Shown in pieces: positions 11,216-22,565 of a stretch of DNA of 64,000 nucleotides. A program made the translations under genes and the position numbers. How positions within the stretch are numbered: the first letter of the stretch is position 1; every line of letters starts with the position of its first letter. The stretch is from Eublepharis macularius (lineage: Eukaryota > Chordata > Lepidosauria > Squamata > Eublepharidae). The notes below the pieces were generated by a model, which was not told the DNA's origin, did not search any database, and saw nothing but the letters and a program-made list of their open reading frames with translations. The stretch lies in assembly GCF_028583425.1 (NCBI RefSeq), contig NC_072794.1:29509232-29573231 (forward strand), given 5' to 3'.

Positions 11216-11549
11216 TATTTTAGAAGAACCCTTTCATCAGCATCCTGTAAAGTTCTATCCATCCGTCCATTCAGTATCTCTCTTCTCAATTCATCTTCCA
11301 TAAAATAAAACACATTTGCAAGACGAGCAAATTGCACCACTGTTGTTAGGCAGGCTAATTAATGCAACAGATTTCATTCATAGGATTTGAGGCTCCTGGC
11401 TGCAGAATTCTGAGGGTTTTAGTATAGAATTTTGTAATCTCTGGAAATGAGTCCAGGCAAGAGAGCCAATGTGATATAATGACTAGAATGAGGAACTTAT
11501 ACTGGGAAGATCAAGGCTCAAATGAATGAGAGCTGGTATAGCATGATAG
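11216..11549. other. Single-copy-looking noncoding DNA
   Basis: No recognised feature. Confidence 0.4.
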
Positions 11550-12345
11550 TTATAGAGAGCAATCCTAAGTGAGTCTACTAAGAATCATACTCAAGTCTTT
11601 TCTGTGCACTGCAAGAAACTTACAGTGCAGTTCTGTGCAGAATTATCCCCATCAAAGCTCATTGGACTGCAGTAACACTGCACAGTCTTGCACTGTTAGG
11701 CTCAATTCAAACATGGTGCAAAACCATGGTTTAATTAAATTACGGCTGGTTATATTATTCGATTGCAAGCTATTTCACTAACTTGTGGCTCTTCCATTGT
11801 ACCAGAAAATGAGCATCATGGAGCTGTACACTGTATCCCAGTTCAGTAAGAATCTCCTCCAAACGGACTATTTTTACTGAAGTGGACTTTAGCGTGACCT
11901 GCAGCGTCTCCTTCAAGCTGGAAAATGACATTATCTTCTGGTATGGTAGGGGAGCCACGGGTCACGATGAAGCCCGGTTCAGTAAAAATCATCCATTTGG
12001 AAGCAATATTCACTGTACTGGGCACCAGAGCTCCCTGCGGCCCCTCTGTCACCTGTGTGATGGGGGAGTGCAGGAGCTCATTCACATGCTGCTTTCTCCC
12101 CTGTGTCTCCCCCCCCCCCGCCAGCCAGGTGAGTAGGACCAGGGAGTGGCAAGTGGGGTGGGGGTTCCTCAGCACCAGGCAAGGGGATGGCAAACAGTTA
12201 GCCGTAACTATGGTTTCACATGATGCTTGAACGCAGACATCCCAGTTTAATCCTGGCTTATTATTTGCAAATTATCTGAATCCCGGTTCCACAAACTAAC
12301 AGTTAAAATAAATCATGTATTTGCATTATGTCTGAACCATACCTT
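11550..12345. repeat. Palindromic MITE-like repeat cluster
   Basis: The region holds facing copies of related words: TTCAGTAAGAATCTCCTCC at 11842 and CCAAACGGACTATTTTTACT at 11858 face TTCAGTAAAAATCATCCATT at 11979. CATGGTGCAAAACCATGG near 11713 faces CTATGGTTTCACATGATGC near 12208. Short palindromic-family words (GCAATCCTAAG, GTGCAGTTCTG) occur at 11558-11640. Open frames here are shadows of the repeat. Confidence 0.45.
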
Positions 12346-12619
12346 CTCTATAAATCAAGAAGTTTCCAGTTTGAACCTCACCTATGCTATGAACTCCATA
12401 GATGGCATTAAGCAGACCCTATTTAGTGCCCACCTCATAACATGGAGATGATAACTATATTATTTCAGCTTTGCTTAGTTTGTGATAGTAGAATTTGCCT
12501 TGCTGACAATCATTCACACCCTAATTTGCCTTACTTGGGTCTGTAACCAGGAGAAAAGGAAGGGGACACTGAGGAACAAGCCAGCATCTCTGTATCTGTA
12601 TAATACATGAAAATGTAGT
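12346..12619. other. Single-copy-looking noncoding DNA
   Basis: No recognised feature. Confidence 0.4.
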
Positions 12620-12935
12620 TGCAACCAAGGGTCGCTCTACATGTTAGTTCTTTTACAAGTTCCCCATGAATCCAACCTGTGCTCCGCGCAGTCAACCAGC
12701 AGCTCCAGGGAATGGCTTCTGTTAAAAAAGGAGAGTGCAAATGGGCTTGGAAAAGAGCCGCCGGGGGAGGGACACCTCCTGCCTTTCCCCCAAACTTTTT
12801 TCCCCATGCAAAAACAGTGTGGAGGAGAAACATTTCCCCATGTCTGCTGCTCCATGTGCAGGCATTGTGTGCACATGCAGCAGCAGAAACGGGAACACTC
12901 ACGCACCCTGCACTGTTTTTGCACCTAACCTAATT
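12620..12935. repeat. Foldback-type repeat, ends not resolved
   Basis: CATGCAAAAACAGTGTGG near 12806 is inverted relative to CCTGCACTGTTTTTGCACC near 12907, and GTCTGCTGCTCCATGTGC faces GCACATGCAGCAGCAG. This gives a stem-loop of about 120 bp. Open frames appear on both strands because the arms mirror each other. It is probably a MITE; no target duplication was located. Confidence 0.45.
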
Positions 12936-14129
12936 TACAGGGCTTTTGGGAGAAAAGAAGGGGATCGCCTCATGGGTGCTTCTGTGACCTTCCTAGAGAA
13001 AGGGCAGAATCTCCATATGACTGACAGAGGGATGGAAACATTCCAAAATCTATTCCAACTCCCAGCTCCCATTCAGAGCCCTTGAAAATATGTGATAAAT
13101 GGATATGAAGATGTAGGCAGATCATGTCCTAGGGAAAGATCAGCCCTGGCAAAGTTTGTGCTCGGTTTTGTTTTTTCTGAGCAAAGCATATGACTCCGGA
13201 TGGTAAATTGCCCCCTTGACTGGTGTAGAACGAATGTAATTAAACTGTATTTAAGTGCTCTCTGAGGTCTTCCCTTTTTCAATGTGGCATTTCGCATTTT
13301 TGCAATCTTGTAACCACTTCCCACCAGAGGCCTTTTACTGCAAGAGAACCAGGAATCATAAAAATGGTTTCTGAACCATGTAACTGTCAGAAGCTCGAGA
13401 TGGTTGTGTGGCAGAATTTTTGCCAAAGGGATCTGGGAGGCAGAAACAGTCAGGGTCAGGAACTCAATTTCAGATTCATCCCCAAGCCCCAATTTGGGCT
13501 GGAGATAATAATACACCCAGCAGCCCGACAAGTTTGCAAAGACAGATAACGGGAGTCATTCTGCCGAGTTCATGAAGCCCATTTAAACTCCTCAACAGAA
13601 GGTAATGAATTATTTCTAATTTGTAGACAGCTGTGTATAATGAAAATTGCCTGATGGGAGAAGCCATTGAACATTCTATTCAGTATTTGCCAGGCTGGAA
13701 GAGTCGATATCATTGGAGGGGTCATAGAGTGCAGTTACCTTTAAAAGAGAAAAGCCAGGGACACTATTGATTAGGAAGTTCTCCTGCTGAAGCCCCAGGG
13801 ATGAACGAGAACTGCCGGAGAACAGTACTATGCTTTGGTCTCATTTGTTTCACGGACATTTGTGCCAGAGAATCTCTTGGCAGGTCATGCTCCAAGTGAT
13901 GAAATAGCATTTTAGACTGCAAAATTTTAGAAAGCCGTATGAAAATCTGCAAAGAATCCTAAATTTCATTAGGATCACATTTTTGTACAGCGTTGAATAT
14001 CTGCATCAAGGCTCACACATACGGGTGCCAATTTACCGAATTATAAAAATGAAATTTCTCTGTTAGAAATCATTGAATCGAAACCTAGACAAACAACCAT
14101 ATATTCTGCAGAATCCAGTTTCTGGTAAA
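12936..14129. other. Single-copy-looking noncoding DNA
   Basis: A 152-codon minus-strand open frame (13073-13531) has no recognisable domain, and its length is compatible with chance in this composition. No splice-flanked conserved frame was seen. Part of it could be conserved noncoding sequence. Confidence 0.4.
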
Positions 14130-14390
14130 CAGGGCTTTTTTTCTGGGAAAAGAGGTGGTGGAACTCAGTGGTGGAACTCAGGACCGCACAATGACATCAT
14201 TTTGGGTCAGCTGGAACAAGGGGGGAGTTTTTTAAAGTTTAAAGTTTAAATCGCCCTTGGCGAAAATGGTCAAGGGCAGTCTAAACTCCCCTCTGTCTGG
14301 AGATCAGGGGGTGGGGCCACCAGCCATGTGACCATTTTCAAGGGGTTCCGGAACTCTGTTCCACCGCGTTCCTGCTGAAAAAAAGCCCTG
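14130..14390. mobile_element. hAT-like MITE, CAGGGCTTTTTTTC family, intact
   Basis: The ends CAGGGCTTTTTTTC and GAAAAAAAGCCCTG are exact inverted repeats. The flanks are CTGGTAAA (14122-14129) and CTGGTAGA (14391-14398), an 8-bp target duplication with one mismatch. It is 261 bp and noncoding, and closely resembles the copy at 1403-1707 with an internal length difference. Confidence 0.9.
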
Positions 14391-14398
14391 CTGGTAGA

Positions 14399-15060
14399 TA
14401 AATAAAGGGGTTGTTACACAAGCTTCTCTTTTCAAAGCCCATCAGAGATACAGGGACAGGTTTTTGTGGATTTTTATAAAAAGTGTGCATTGAGGTGCAG
14501 CTGTTGAGCTTTGTTTTCAACATTTTGTGAAATGCACTTTCTCCATTGGAGAAACTGCATGGTTGGATACTTGCCAATATCTTTTACAACGTGTACAGGT
14601 TTTGACGCTCTGAATTCAGTCAGAATAAATGTGCATCCGTAGTTTAGGAGAAAGCTGGGCAGCTATAGGGTTTCCTCAAAATCTGTCCAGAGTGGAATGA
14701 AGAAGATTTTTCTTCCCCTTCTCATAATAGTCAGCCAATACATTTATTTCATTAGCTATGGCTCAGGACAGGCAATAGAAGGTACATTTTCACACAACAC
14801 AATTAATTTACGGAATTCACTACCGGCTATGCTGATGACTGCTAGCTTGTAAAAAAAAAAAACTTAGAGAAATTCATGAAGGACTGGTCTTTCAATGGCT
14901 ATTCGCCATCATAGCTGATAGAGGAGGAGGATCCAGTGCTGTCCTTCTTCTCAGGTTTCAGGGGGGGGCAAACCAAAGAGTTAGAAAAATAGAGAGGTCA
15001 GGGCACTCTGTTTACTATAATTTACTGCTCTGACTATCTTTTAATATGCAGATGACTATT
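14399..15060. other. Single-copy-looking noncoding DNA
   Basis: No recognised feature apart from a poly(A) run near 14850. Confidence 0.4.
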
Positions 15061-15242
15061 CTCAGGGTTTCCTCCTCCTGACTTCCTCCCTCTCTCCCCT
15101 TTTCTTCCTGGCTTTGTTCCAGGCAACTCCTCTCTCCATCTCCTCCCTCCATCTTGGCAGCATGGATGCATGCCTTGCCCTGCCATCCATGTCCATCCTT
15201 AGACTAGACAGGTAGTTAGGAGGATCTATCTCTCCTCCTTTC
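15061..15242 (+). mobile_element. Left part of an LTR-like sequence interrupted by the foldback element
   Basis: A pyrimidine-rich stretch (CCTCCTGACTTCCTCCCTC and similar) ends at the foldback insertion. If the 2.9-kb element is removed it joins directly to 18134, where a polyadenylation signal follows. This fits the U3/R part of an LTR. The 5' LTR border was not found. Confidence 0.35.
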
Positions 15243-18125
15243 TAGGGGTGTGCAAAGGCACAGTGGTTCGGCTTTCCTGATTCGGGTATACCCGAATCGA
15301 GAAGCCGATTCAGGAACAGCTGTACCCGAATTAGCAAGCCGATTCGGGTATAGCGATTCGGGTATCGATTCGGCTTGATTCGGGGGTTTGGGAAAGCTTT
15401 TCAATGGGAAAAAGCCTCCCCAGGCTTCTCTGAAGCCTGGGGGAGGCATTTTCCCACCGAATCAAGCCAAAATTGGTGGGGGCCTTCCTCTAACTCCCCT
15501 TTAACAACCCCCCAAGTTTCAGACCGATTGGACTTTGGGGGGCCATGTTATGGCCCCCCAAACCAGGTCCCCTATCCTCGCCTATAAAAGGGCATAGCTT
15601 TAGGTTGCTGCTGCTAATCTCCTATTTTGTGCTTGCTGCTGCTGATCTCCACTATTTCCTATGGGGGGGAAATGAAGAGGCAGGCTTCCTTTGCCAGGGG
15701 TGGCATTTTGCATGCAAAATGCCCCCCAACCCTCAGGGGCCCTTCTCCCACCTTTCCTCCCACCCCCACCAAGGCTCAGCCTGCTCCCACTTGGGGGGGG
15801 GGCATTTCATGGCCTCCCCAAGTAGGTGACCTTTTCTCTACAACCTACAGCTGGGGGAGGCTTGTCTTGCCAGGGGTGGAATTTTGCATGCAAAACGCCC
15901 CCCAACCCTCGGGGGCCCTTCTCCCACCTTTCCTCCACCCCCCACCAAGGTGCAGCCAGCTCCCACTTTGGGGGAGGGCATTTCATGGCCTCCCAAAGTA
16001 GGTGCTCTCAGCCCCCAAAGTCCACCCCCTATAGCCCCACACATACCCAATACCCCCCCAGCTGCCACACAGACCCAAATTCCCACATTAGCTCCTCACA
16101 GACCCAAATCCACCCCCAGTAGCCCTACACGCATAACCCCAGGAACAGGCTGGCCAGCCCTCTCCCTTTGTTCCCTATGCTGGGAACTTCTAAACTCTCT
16201 TTCCCAGGGCAATTCTGCACAGCCCAGGGGTGCCACAATGGTGGGCACACTTCTGAGTGCCAGCTTGTCCCTGGGAAAGAGCACCTGAAACACAGACACC
16301 CTCCCTCAAATTCCCCCACCACCTACAGAGATGGCTGGCCAGCCAGCCCCATTGTTCCCTATGATGGGAACCAACTGCACAACAAAGAATAAAACACGAA
16401 CAACACAAAATACAGTTTTTTAAAAATTATTTTCTCCCTTTCAAAATACAAGTAGGCAAAGCATTATGACACATTACACCAGCAGCCCCCCACACAGAAA
16501 ATAACACAACTCTCACTTAACATCAGAGAATTTCTTGAACAGTTTTAGGTTACACAGCAGGGGGGGCACACCAAAGGGCATTCCAGCATTCCACCTCACA
16601 AAAATAACACAACTCACTTAACATCAGAGAATCACAAAAACACAATTCCTGTCAAAAACACTTTATTTCTTGAACAGCTTTAGGTTACACAGCAGGGGGG
16701 CACACCAAAAGGCATAGCAGCAGTATCTTACACAAAAATAACACAACTCACTTCACATTAAAGAATCACCCCAAAAAATTGCTGTCAAAAGCACTTTATT
16801 TCTTTAACTGCTTTAGGTTACACAGTAGGGAGGCACAACAGGGCATGAAAGCAATGTACTACACAAAAATAACACAACTCACTTCACATCAGAGAATCAC
16901 CCAAACACAATTGCTGTCAAAAACGGTGAAGTGGGTTGTATTATTTTGTGTAGTACACTGCTATCATGCCCTGTTGTGTCCTCCTACTGTGTAATCTAAA
17001 GCAGTTAAAGAAATAAAGTGTTTTTGACAGCAATTTTTTTGTGATTCTCTGATGTTAAGTGAGAGTTGTGTTATTTTTCTGTGTGGGGGACTGCTGGTGT
17101 AATGTGTCATAATGCTTTGCCTACTTGTATTTTGAAAGGGAGAAAATAATTTTTTTAAAACTGTATTTTGTGTTGTTCGTGTTTTATTCTTTGTTGTGCA
17201 ATTGGTTCCCATCATAGGGAACAATGGGGAGGCTGGCCAGCCATCTCTGTAGGTGGTGGGGGTGTCAGGGGGTGGTTGTCTGTGTGTCAGGTCAGGTGCT
17301 CTTTCCCAGGGACAAGTTGGCACTCAGAAGTTTGCCCACCATTGTGGCACCCCTGGGCTGTGCGGAATTGCCCTGGGAAAGAGAGTTTAGAAGTTCCCAG
17401 CATAGGGAACAAAGGGGGAGGGCTGGCCAGCCTGTTCCTGGGGTTATGGATGTAGGGCTGCTGGGGGTGGATTTAGGTATGTGAGGAGCTAATGTGGGGA
17501 TTTGGGTCTGTGTGTGGCAGTTGGGGGGGAATTGGGTTTGTGTGGGGCTGTAGGGGGTGGGCTGAGAGCACCTACTTGGGGAGGCCATGAAATGCCCCCC
17601 CAAGTGGGAGCTGGATGAGCCTTGGTAGGGGTGGGAGGAAAGGTGGGAATGCAAAATGCCACCCCTGGCAAAGGAAGCTTGCCTCTTCATTTTCCCCCCA
17701 TAGGAAATAATGGAGATCAGCAGCAGCAAGCACAAAATAGGAGATTAGCAGCAGCAACCTAAAGCTATGCCCTTTTATAGGCGAGGATAGGGGGACCTGG
17801 TTTTGGGGGCTATAACATGGCCCCCCAAAGTGCAATCGGTCTGAAAATTGGGGGGTTGTTAGAAGGGAGTTAGAGGAAGGCCCCCACCAATTTTGGTTTG
17901 ATTTGGTGGGAAAATGCCTCCCCCAGGCTTCAGAGAAGCCTGGGGGAGGCTTTTCCCATTGAAAAGCAAGCAAAATGCTGCTTCGAATTGCCCCGAATCG
18001 CCCCGAATCGATTCGGGACATGCCGATTCGGGAAACCCGAGTCGATTCGGGTTTCCCCGAATCACCCCGAATCAGGGTGATTCAGGATTTTTTCCGGTTT
18101 CATTAACCCGAACTGCACACCCCTA
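15243..18125. mobile_element. 2.9-kb foldback hAT-like element
   Basis: The termini are TAGGGGTGTGCA (15243-15254) and TGCACACCCCTA (18114-18125), flanked by exact 8-bp duplications CTCCTTTC (15235-15242, 18126-18133). Almost the whole element is one inverted repeat: the left arm (about 15243-16480) is mirrored by the right arm (about 16950-18125), including the GGTTGCTGCTGCTAATCTCC block and its complement. Arm differences include a block with CCAGGGGTGG that is duplicated in the left arm (offset about 176 bp near 15694 and 15870) but single on the right. Open frames up to 149 codons occur on both strands because of the mirror symmetry. There is no transposase. Confidence 0.92.
16494..16925. 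repeat. Tandem array near the foldback centre
   Basis: About four copies of a 103-134 bp unit marked by ACACAAAAATAACACAACTC (starts near 16494, 16597, 16731, 16862) and by CTTTAGGTTACACAG. The mirror arm has only one copy, so the array expanded on the left side of the foldback only. Confidence 0.85.
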
Positions 18126-18133
18126 CTCCTTTC

Positions 18134-18490
18134 CTATCAGAGTATGGAGTTCTTGCAATAAAGAACTATTTCTTTTCTAAATATAAACCAAGTGTATGCT
18201 TTTATTATTTTCCTTCCTGCACTCACACCAGCCAGCAGAACGAGCTTACAACTACCTATAATCATGCTTCCTATGCCTAACAATATACTCTGCTAATGGC
18301 CCAAACATGGAATCCTTTAATTAGGTTTCTGGGGCCTACATAACAATTTACGTATTTATCAATAGCTATCTGAACATCCATGTTCAACTGCGGGCATTAC
18401 CTCAGGAAGAGTTGACCCCCACACTTACACCTTGGTCATGAGCTTCTAGAAAGATCTAGCAGTCTGCTATTGGAAACTGAAAACTTCAAT
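18134..18490 (+). mobile_element. Right part of an LTR-like sequence
   Basis: A polyadenylation signal AATAAAG (18157-18163) is followed by TTTCTTTTCTAAATATAAACC and AAGTGTATGC, a layout like an LTR R/U5 region. Similar words occur in the insertion at 52140-52535, suggesting one family. The exact 3' end was not fixed; sequence after about 18260 may be flank. Confidence 0.35.
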
Positions 18491-18498
18491 GGTGTGTG

Positions 18499-19231
18499 TA
18501 GGGTTGCCAGGTCCCTCAAGTCTCCCAGCACGAGGCTGGGACACTGGCTCCTACCTCATTGGGGCTGTCCTTGTTGTGCCCGTGCATGCACTTCACACGT
18601 GCGCTCTCCCGGTGTGTGTAATGACGTCACTTCAGGAGTAATGTCATCACGCAGGGATGACGCATCATGCGCGCCGGGGAGGGCAGAGAGAGCAGGCAGC
18701 TCTCTCAGTCTCTCTCACCACCGCCGTACCCCTTGTCCCTGCTGGCATGGGCAGCACAGGGGCAGCGGCAGCAGCAGTGAGAGAGCGAGCTGCAGTGGCC
18801 ACAGCCAGCTCTCTCTCACTCGCTGCAGCAGCAGCTGCCCCTGTGCTGCCCATGCCAGCAGGGACAAGGGGCGCAGCAGTGGCGGCGGCAGCGACAGAGA
18901 GAGCAAGCTGTGGCCACCGCAGCTCACTCTCTTTCCACCGCCACTGCCGCGCCCCTTGTCCCTGCCGGCGCCGGCTACAGAGGGATGGTGGCGGCCATGG
19001 CAAGAAAGCGGGTAGCAGCAGTGCGAGCAGCGTATTCGCTGGCTGCTTTCTCTCTGCCACCGTCTGCTCTCGCGGCGCGGGACCGTGCCCCGCACCCAGG
19101 GGCGTGCTGCGCCACCCGGGGAGGGGGCGCCCCAGGGAGCACCCCCTCCCCTGCTGGCCAGGTAAGCGGGTGCGGGGAGGGAGGGTGGGATTGGAAGATC
19201 CCCCACCCCAAGTGGGGGGATGGGAACCCTA
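18499..19231. mobile_element. hAT-like MITE, TAGGGTTGCCAG type, GC-rich
   Basis: It starts TAGGGTTGCCAG and ends GGGAACCCTA, flanked by exact 8-bp duplications GGTGTGTG (18491-18498, 19232-19239). A perfect CRE TGACGTCA sits at 18622-18629. The middle (18650-19150) is GC- and CpG-rich and built from alternating inverted copies of a unit containing CTGCTGGCATGGGCAGCACA. Ala/Arg/Ser-rich open frames of 115-190 codons on both strands are by-products of this symmetry, not genes. Confidence 0.88.
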
Positions 19232-19239
19232 GGTGTGTG

Positions 19240-19433
19240 GACTGGTCTGACTGAGCCAAGCTGTTGTAATGTGCTAATGACATTTGCCCTTTCCCTCTTC
19301 CCTCATGGTTTTGAACTTTGCTGGGTCTCCTGAGTTCAGCCCCTCAAGCACCAAACTCCTGGGGGGGAAATGGCAGGTATGGAGTGGATCCTGACTGGAC
19401 ATGGGCAGAGCATGCTGGAACATGGAGATGGAA
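19240..19433. other. Single-copy-looking noncoding DNA
   Basis: No recognised feature. Confidence 0.4.
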
Positions 19434-19580
19434 GGATTTATTTACTGACTGACTTCATTTATACCCCACCTTTCTTCCCAATGGGGATGCAAAGCAACTT
19501 ACAATACTCTCCTTGCCTCCATTTTATCCTCACAACATCCACGTGAAGTAGGCTAGGCTGAGAGGAAGGCACCAGTTTGT
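19434..19580 (-). mobile_element. tRNA-derived SINE, 3' half
   Basis: On the minus strand the copy ends in GGTATAAATGAAGTCAGTCA-like sequence, preceded by the TCCCCATTGGGAAGAAAGG and CTCACAACATCC regions. It corresponds to the 3' half of the copy at 31950. The tRNA head is absent. Confidence 0.75.
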
Positions 19581-19890
19581 TAAGGGGGGGGGTACTTGCT
19601 CCAGGGGCCTCTGAGTGGAACCTGATGGAAATGGTGGGACAGAATGAATGGCAACATCTCTCGGGCCTAGCAGAAAATAGCCTCCCTACTTGACTATTGA
19701 TAGATTTTAATTCTTTTTCTAGGGTCTTTGAGGAGGCTTAAACCCCTGAAATTTAACCTCAGTCTCTGATACCTGATGGTCACCCTAATGGCCTCAGAAC
19801 AGTCAGATGTATCCACTTTTGGGCTGGCATATTTTGTACACCCTGATAGAATGTTGCTTTCTGGTTCACTAAATATATGTGTATAATAAT

Positions 19891-19929
<39 letters not shown>

Positions 19930-20567
19930 CCAAAATTTAAAAGACATTTATGATTTATGCAGAATGTAAAGCATACAACATCTAAATGGAATTTACAATC
20001 TAAACTGCAAAATGTGATTTCAGCTGGGTTACAGAATGCATTTACTCAACTGTATAAAAGGAAAATTTCAGATAAACATGCTGCATATGAATCAGATGTT
20101 GATAGCGGAAGATATTAAGTTAATCATTTAATAAAATCTATGAATAGTACACAGTAGCAAAATAAATGCCATAGCTGATCAGAAAGTTCACATCAAAACA
20201 CAACTGTGCGTTGATAGGTCCTGCTGTTATTCTGTCATCCCCCAAGCATCTCTGCTTGAACTCAGGCTTTGGTGAGTCTCCAGTGGAAGGGACCAGGAGT
20301 AGGTTAGCCCCTCTGTGAAGTTGGAGCCCCTTGTTGGAACCTGGAAGGCACACGATACAGAATCCTTTTCTGTGGGAATTTTATCTTGCTCTTGTAAAGA
20401 CAATGGACATAGAACTCCGCTCCAGATTGCACTGTAAAATTGCCAGTAAAGGAGGGCAAACAGTAGTGGAAGTATACACTCAAATCCCATCCTTAATATC
20501 ATTGCTTAGTAGACAAAAGCATACTGTTTAAAGCATGTGGTTCCATTCCACAATATAGGGACAGTTG
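19581..20567. other. Noncoding DNA with a (TC)n run
   Basis: A (TC)17 microsatellite lies at 19893-19926. The rest has no recognised repeat or exon. Confidence 0.5.
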
Positions 20568-20608
20568 AGATACTACACTTGATCTTAGCCAAAAGGCCGA
20601 GAAGCGAT
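20568..20608 (-). pseudogene. U2 snRNA 5'-end fragment
   Basis: On the minus strand the 41 nt from 20608 down to 20568 read ATCGCTTCTCGGCCTTTTGG and on to AGTGTAGTATCT. From memory this equals nucleotides 1-41 of vertebrate U2 snRNA, including the branch-point recognition sequence GUGUAGUA. Homology stops abruptly after ATCT; the Sm site and the 3' stem-loops are missing. It is therefore not a functional U2 gene but a 3'-truncated or chimeric retropseudogene. Confidence 0.9.
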
Positions 20609-20939
20609 AAACTTGTAGATGTTTAGCGACAGAATGATATGGTTGAGAAAAGTTCCCTCAAGTGACATTGTGGTAGAAAGAAGGAAAGGAAAGATAACTC
20701 GTTTTAGAAATCACATTCCTAAGTAAAGTCTTATTGACATGCCTTCAGACAACATGGCGGCTGTGAGTGTCATGGTCATCATGGCACCCACTAAAGTACT
20801 TCCTGATGCCCCCGCTTGCTTCTTCCCCAAAGTAAACAACTAGTCCTGTTATTCCTCTGCTTTATTGGCATAGGAGATGCTTCAGAATTGCTGAGGAGGT
20901 GTCTGCAGGTAGCACCCATTTGGAAACAGCTGCTGTCAT
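20609..20939. other. Single-copy-looking noncoding DNA
   Basis: No recognised feature. It directly flanks the U2 fragment on its 5' side. Confidence 0.4.
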
Positions 20940-21840
20940 CACAGGAGAATGCCTCTCTTCAAGCCTCTTACCATTAACATTCTCAAAAATAAATGGATAT
21001 TCAAATACAAAATTAATATGAGTAATGACTTTCCCCCAAAAGGACCGAATAACTGGACATGTCTGGAGAATATGTTTAAGTTACACTGCCAACAATTGGA
21101 CGCTGTACTGACTTCTTTACTAAAAAAAAAAGTGCTGCGGTGTCCATTAATACCCTAAACATATTTTTTTTGCTGAATAAGTCACAGCTTAAGATCCATA
21201 GCAGCAACAGGTATAAGGCTTAAAGCCTTATCCCATTGCTTTGGCAAAACTGGATGATCTTCTTGATCACTATTTCATTCATTTGAGACTGTATATCATA
21301 TTTGTTGACAGACATCAAATATTTATAAACAAATATTGTAGGTTTCATTTTCTGTGATAAACGTCACATACATTTCTGAGACAAAGTATTAATTTTATGA
21401 ATATATCTACAAGGTATATGGAAAGGAATTGCAGGAAAAACATATATAATTCAAGGTACAATATTCATATTGAGGGTATTTACTTTACCTCATAATGACA
21501 GCTTTAGAGTTGCCCATCTGTGCGAATCCAAGGATATATCAGAAATCAATGTATTAAAGTTAAATGAAATCATATACTTAATATTTCTTAGAATCAATAT
21601 TCCAAGATAAGTAATGACATCTGGGTACCAACAAAAATGTCCATCAGTAATTACACTCTTTGATGTATTGTCTTCCAGTGACATCAGTTCTGATTTTATC
21701 CAATTAATTGAATATCCAGACAAATTACCAAAATTATTAATCAAGTTCATTAATACGGTGATGGAAGACTGTGGTTCTGAAATAAATAATAAAAGATCAT
21801 CTGCGTATAAAATAATTTTAAATTAAGGTCTGACCTGACA
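20940..21840 (-). pseudogene. Old L1-like LINE ORF2 fragment
   Basis: On the minus strand from about 21826 the frame reads ILYADDLLLF, the reverse-transcriptase catalytic block with its two Asp residues. It continues with NLSGYSINWIKSELMSL, VITYLGILI and SLDSHRWATLKLSL, the usual order just after the RT palm in L1-clade ORF2. Further on (about 21060-20990) HILQTCPVIRSFW fits the ORF2 C-terminal region. Several stops and frame changes mean it is dead. No 3' poly(A) tail was seen. Confidence 0.8.
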
Positions 21841-22389
21841 TTTCAGCATTTCAGCTTCTTTCTCCGTTTTCTAGGGGCTGGTATACTTTTAAAAAAGGCT
21901 TCATTTCTTTTTTTAAAACTATAGTTTTGTTATATTAGTTATTAAAGCTATTTGTTTCACTTATTCATTTGGACTTTTTTTCATTTCCCTAATTTTAAAG
22001 GAAAACGATTTTCTGTAAACATGGAATTCTCACGGACCATACGGCTCAACCAAGGGATCCTACTTGCCAAATTTCAGACCAGTAGAAATGAAAACATCCC
22101 CATTTTATAGGCAAAGCCCTTCTTGCAGGGCCCACACAAGGAAGTGTTTGGTAATCCTGGAAGACAAGTAGTAAGCACCAGTAAGATCTCATATTAAACA
22201 GAATGATCCTTGTGCATCTACACAAGTCTGCCTGTAAATAAAGGTGGGTGGGAGGTTCTATTTTTAAATAAAAATTGAGTGCATGGATGGGTGCAGCTAA
22301 GCTCTGTCCCTACTGTGCTTTGCTCTGAAGTTTTCAGCGTATTTCTCCCAGCCCAATTCTGCCTCTTGCCCCACCAAGTTCTAGCCCTA
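21841..22389. other. Single-copy-looking noncoding DNA
   Basis: AT-rich with T runs. No recognised feature. Confidence 0.4.
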
Positions 22390-22542
22390 CTAGGGATGTC
22401 ATTCTCCCACTCCCACCCTCTGCCCCCCACCTCTACTCACCTGGCCAGCGGGGGAGGAAAGGTGGGGGAACAGGCCTCCCAGGCAAACTCCCAGGGTGGC
22501 ACAATGATGTCACTTCTGGGAATAACATCATCAGCCACCCTC
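22390..22542. mobile_element. MITE piece left of the young L1
   Basis: It carries CCTGGCCAGCGGGGGAGGAA and the degenerate paired module ATGTCACTTCTGGGAATAACATCA, as in the TAGGGTTGCC-type copies. It continues at 24490 across the L1 insertion, so the MITE is older than the L1. Its outer ends are not clear. Confidence 0.55.
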
Positions 22543-22565
22543 AAGAGCACTTCTGCGCTTCTCTT

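Noticed and set aside
13073..13531. 152-codon minus-strand frame
   Set aside because: No motif, no splice context, and a few frames of this length are expected by chance in 64 kb on six frames.
16494..16925. CRISPR-like repeat array
   Set aside because: Units of about 130 bp repeat throughout with no repeat/spacer pattern; eukaryotic tandem expansion in a transposon.
15216..18180. Many Pro-rich open frames up to 149 codons
   Set aside because: They come from the inverted arms of the foldback element, so the same peptides appear on opposite strands.
18470..19254. Overlapping Ala/Arg/Ser-rich open frames of 102-191 codons on both strands
   Set aside because: They lie in the GC-rich palindromic core of a MITE with exact target duplications; frames on both strands mirror each other and show no domain.
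20568..20608. Functional U2 snRNA gene
   Set aside because: Only the first 41 nt are present; Sm site, 3' stem-loops and snRNA promoter are missing.
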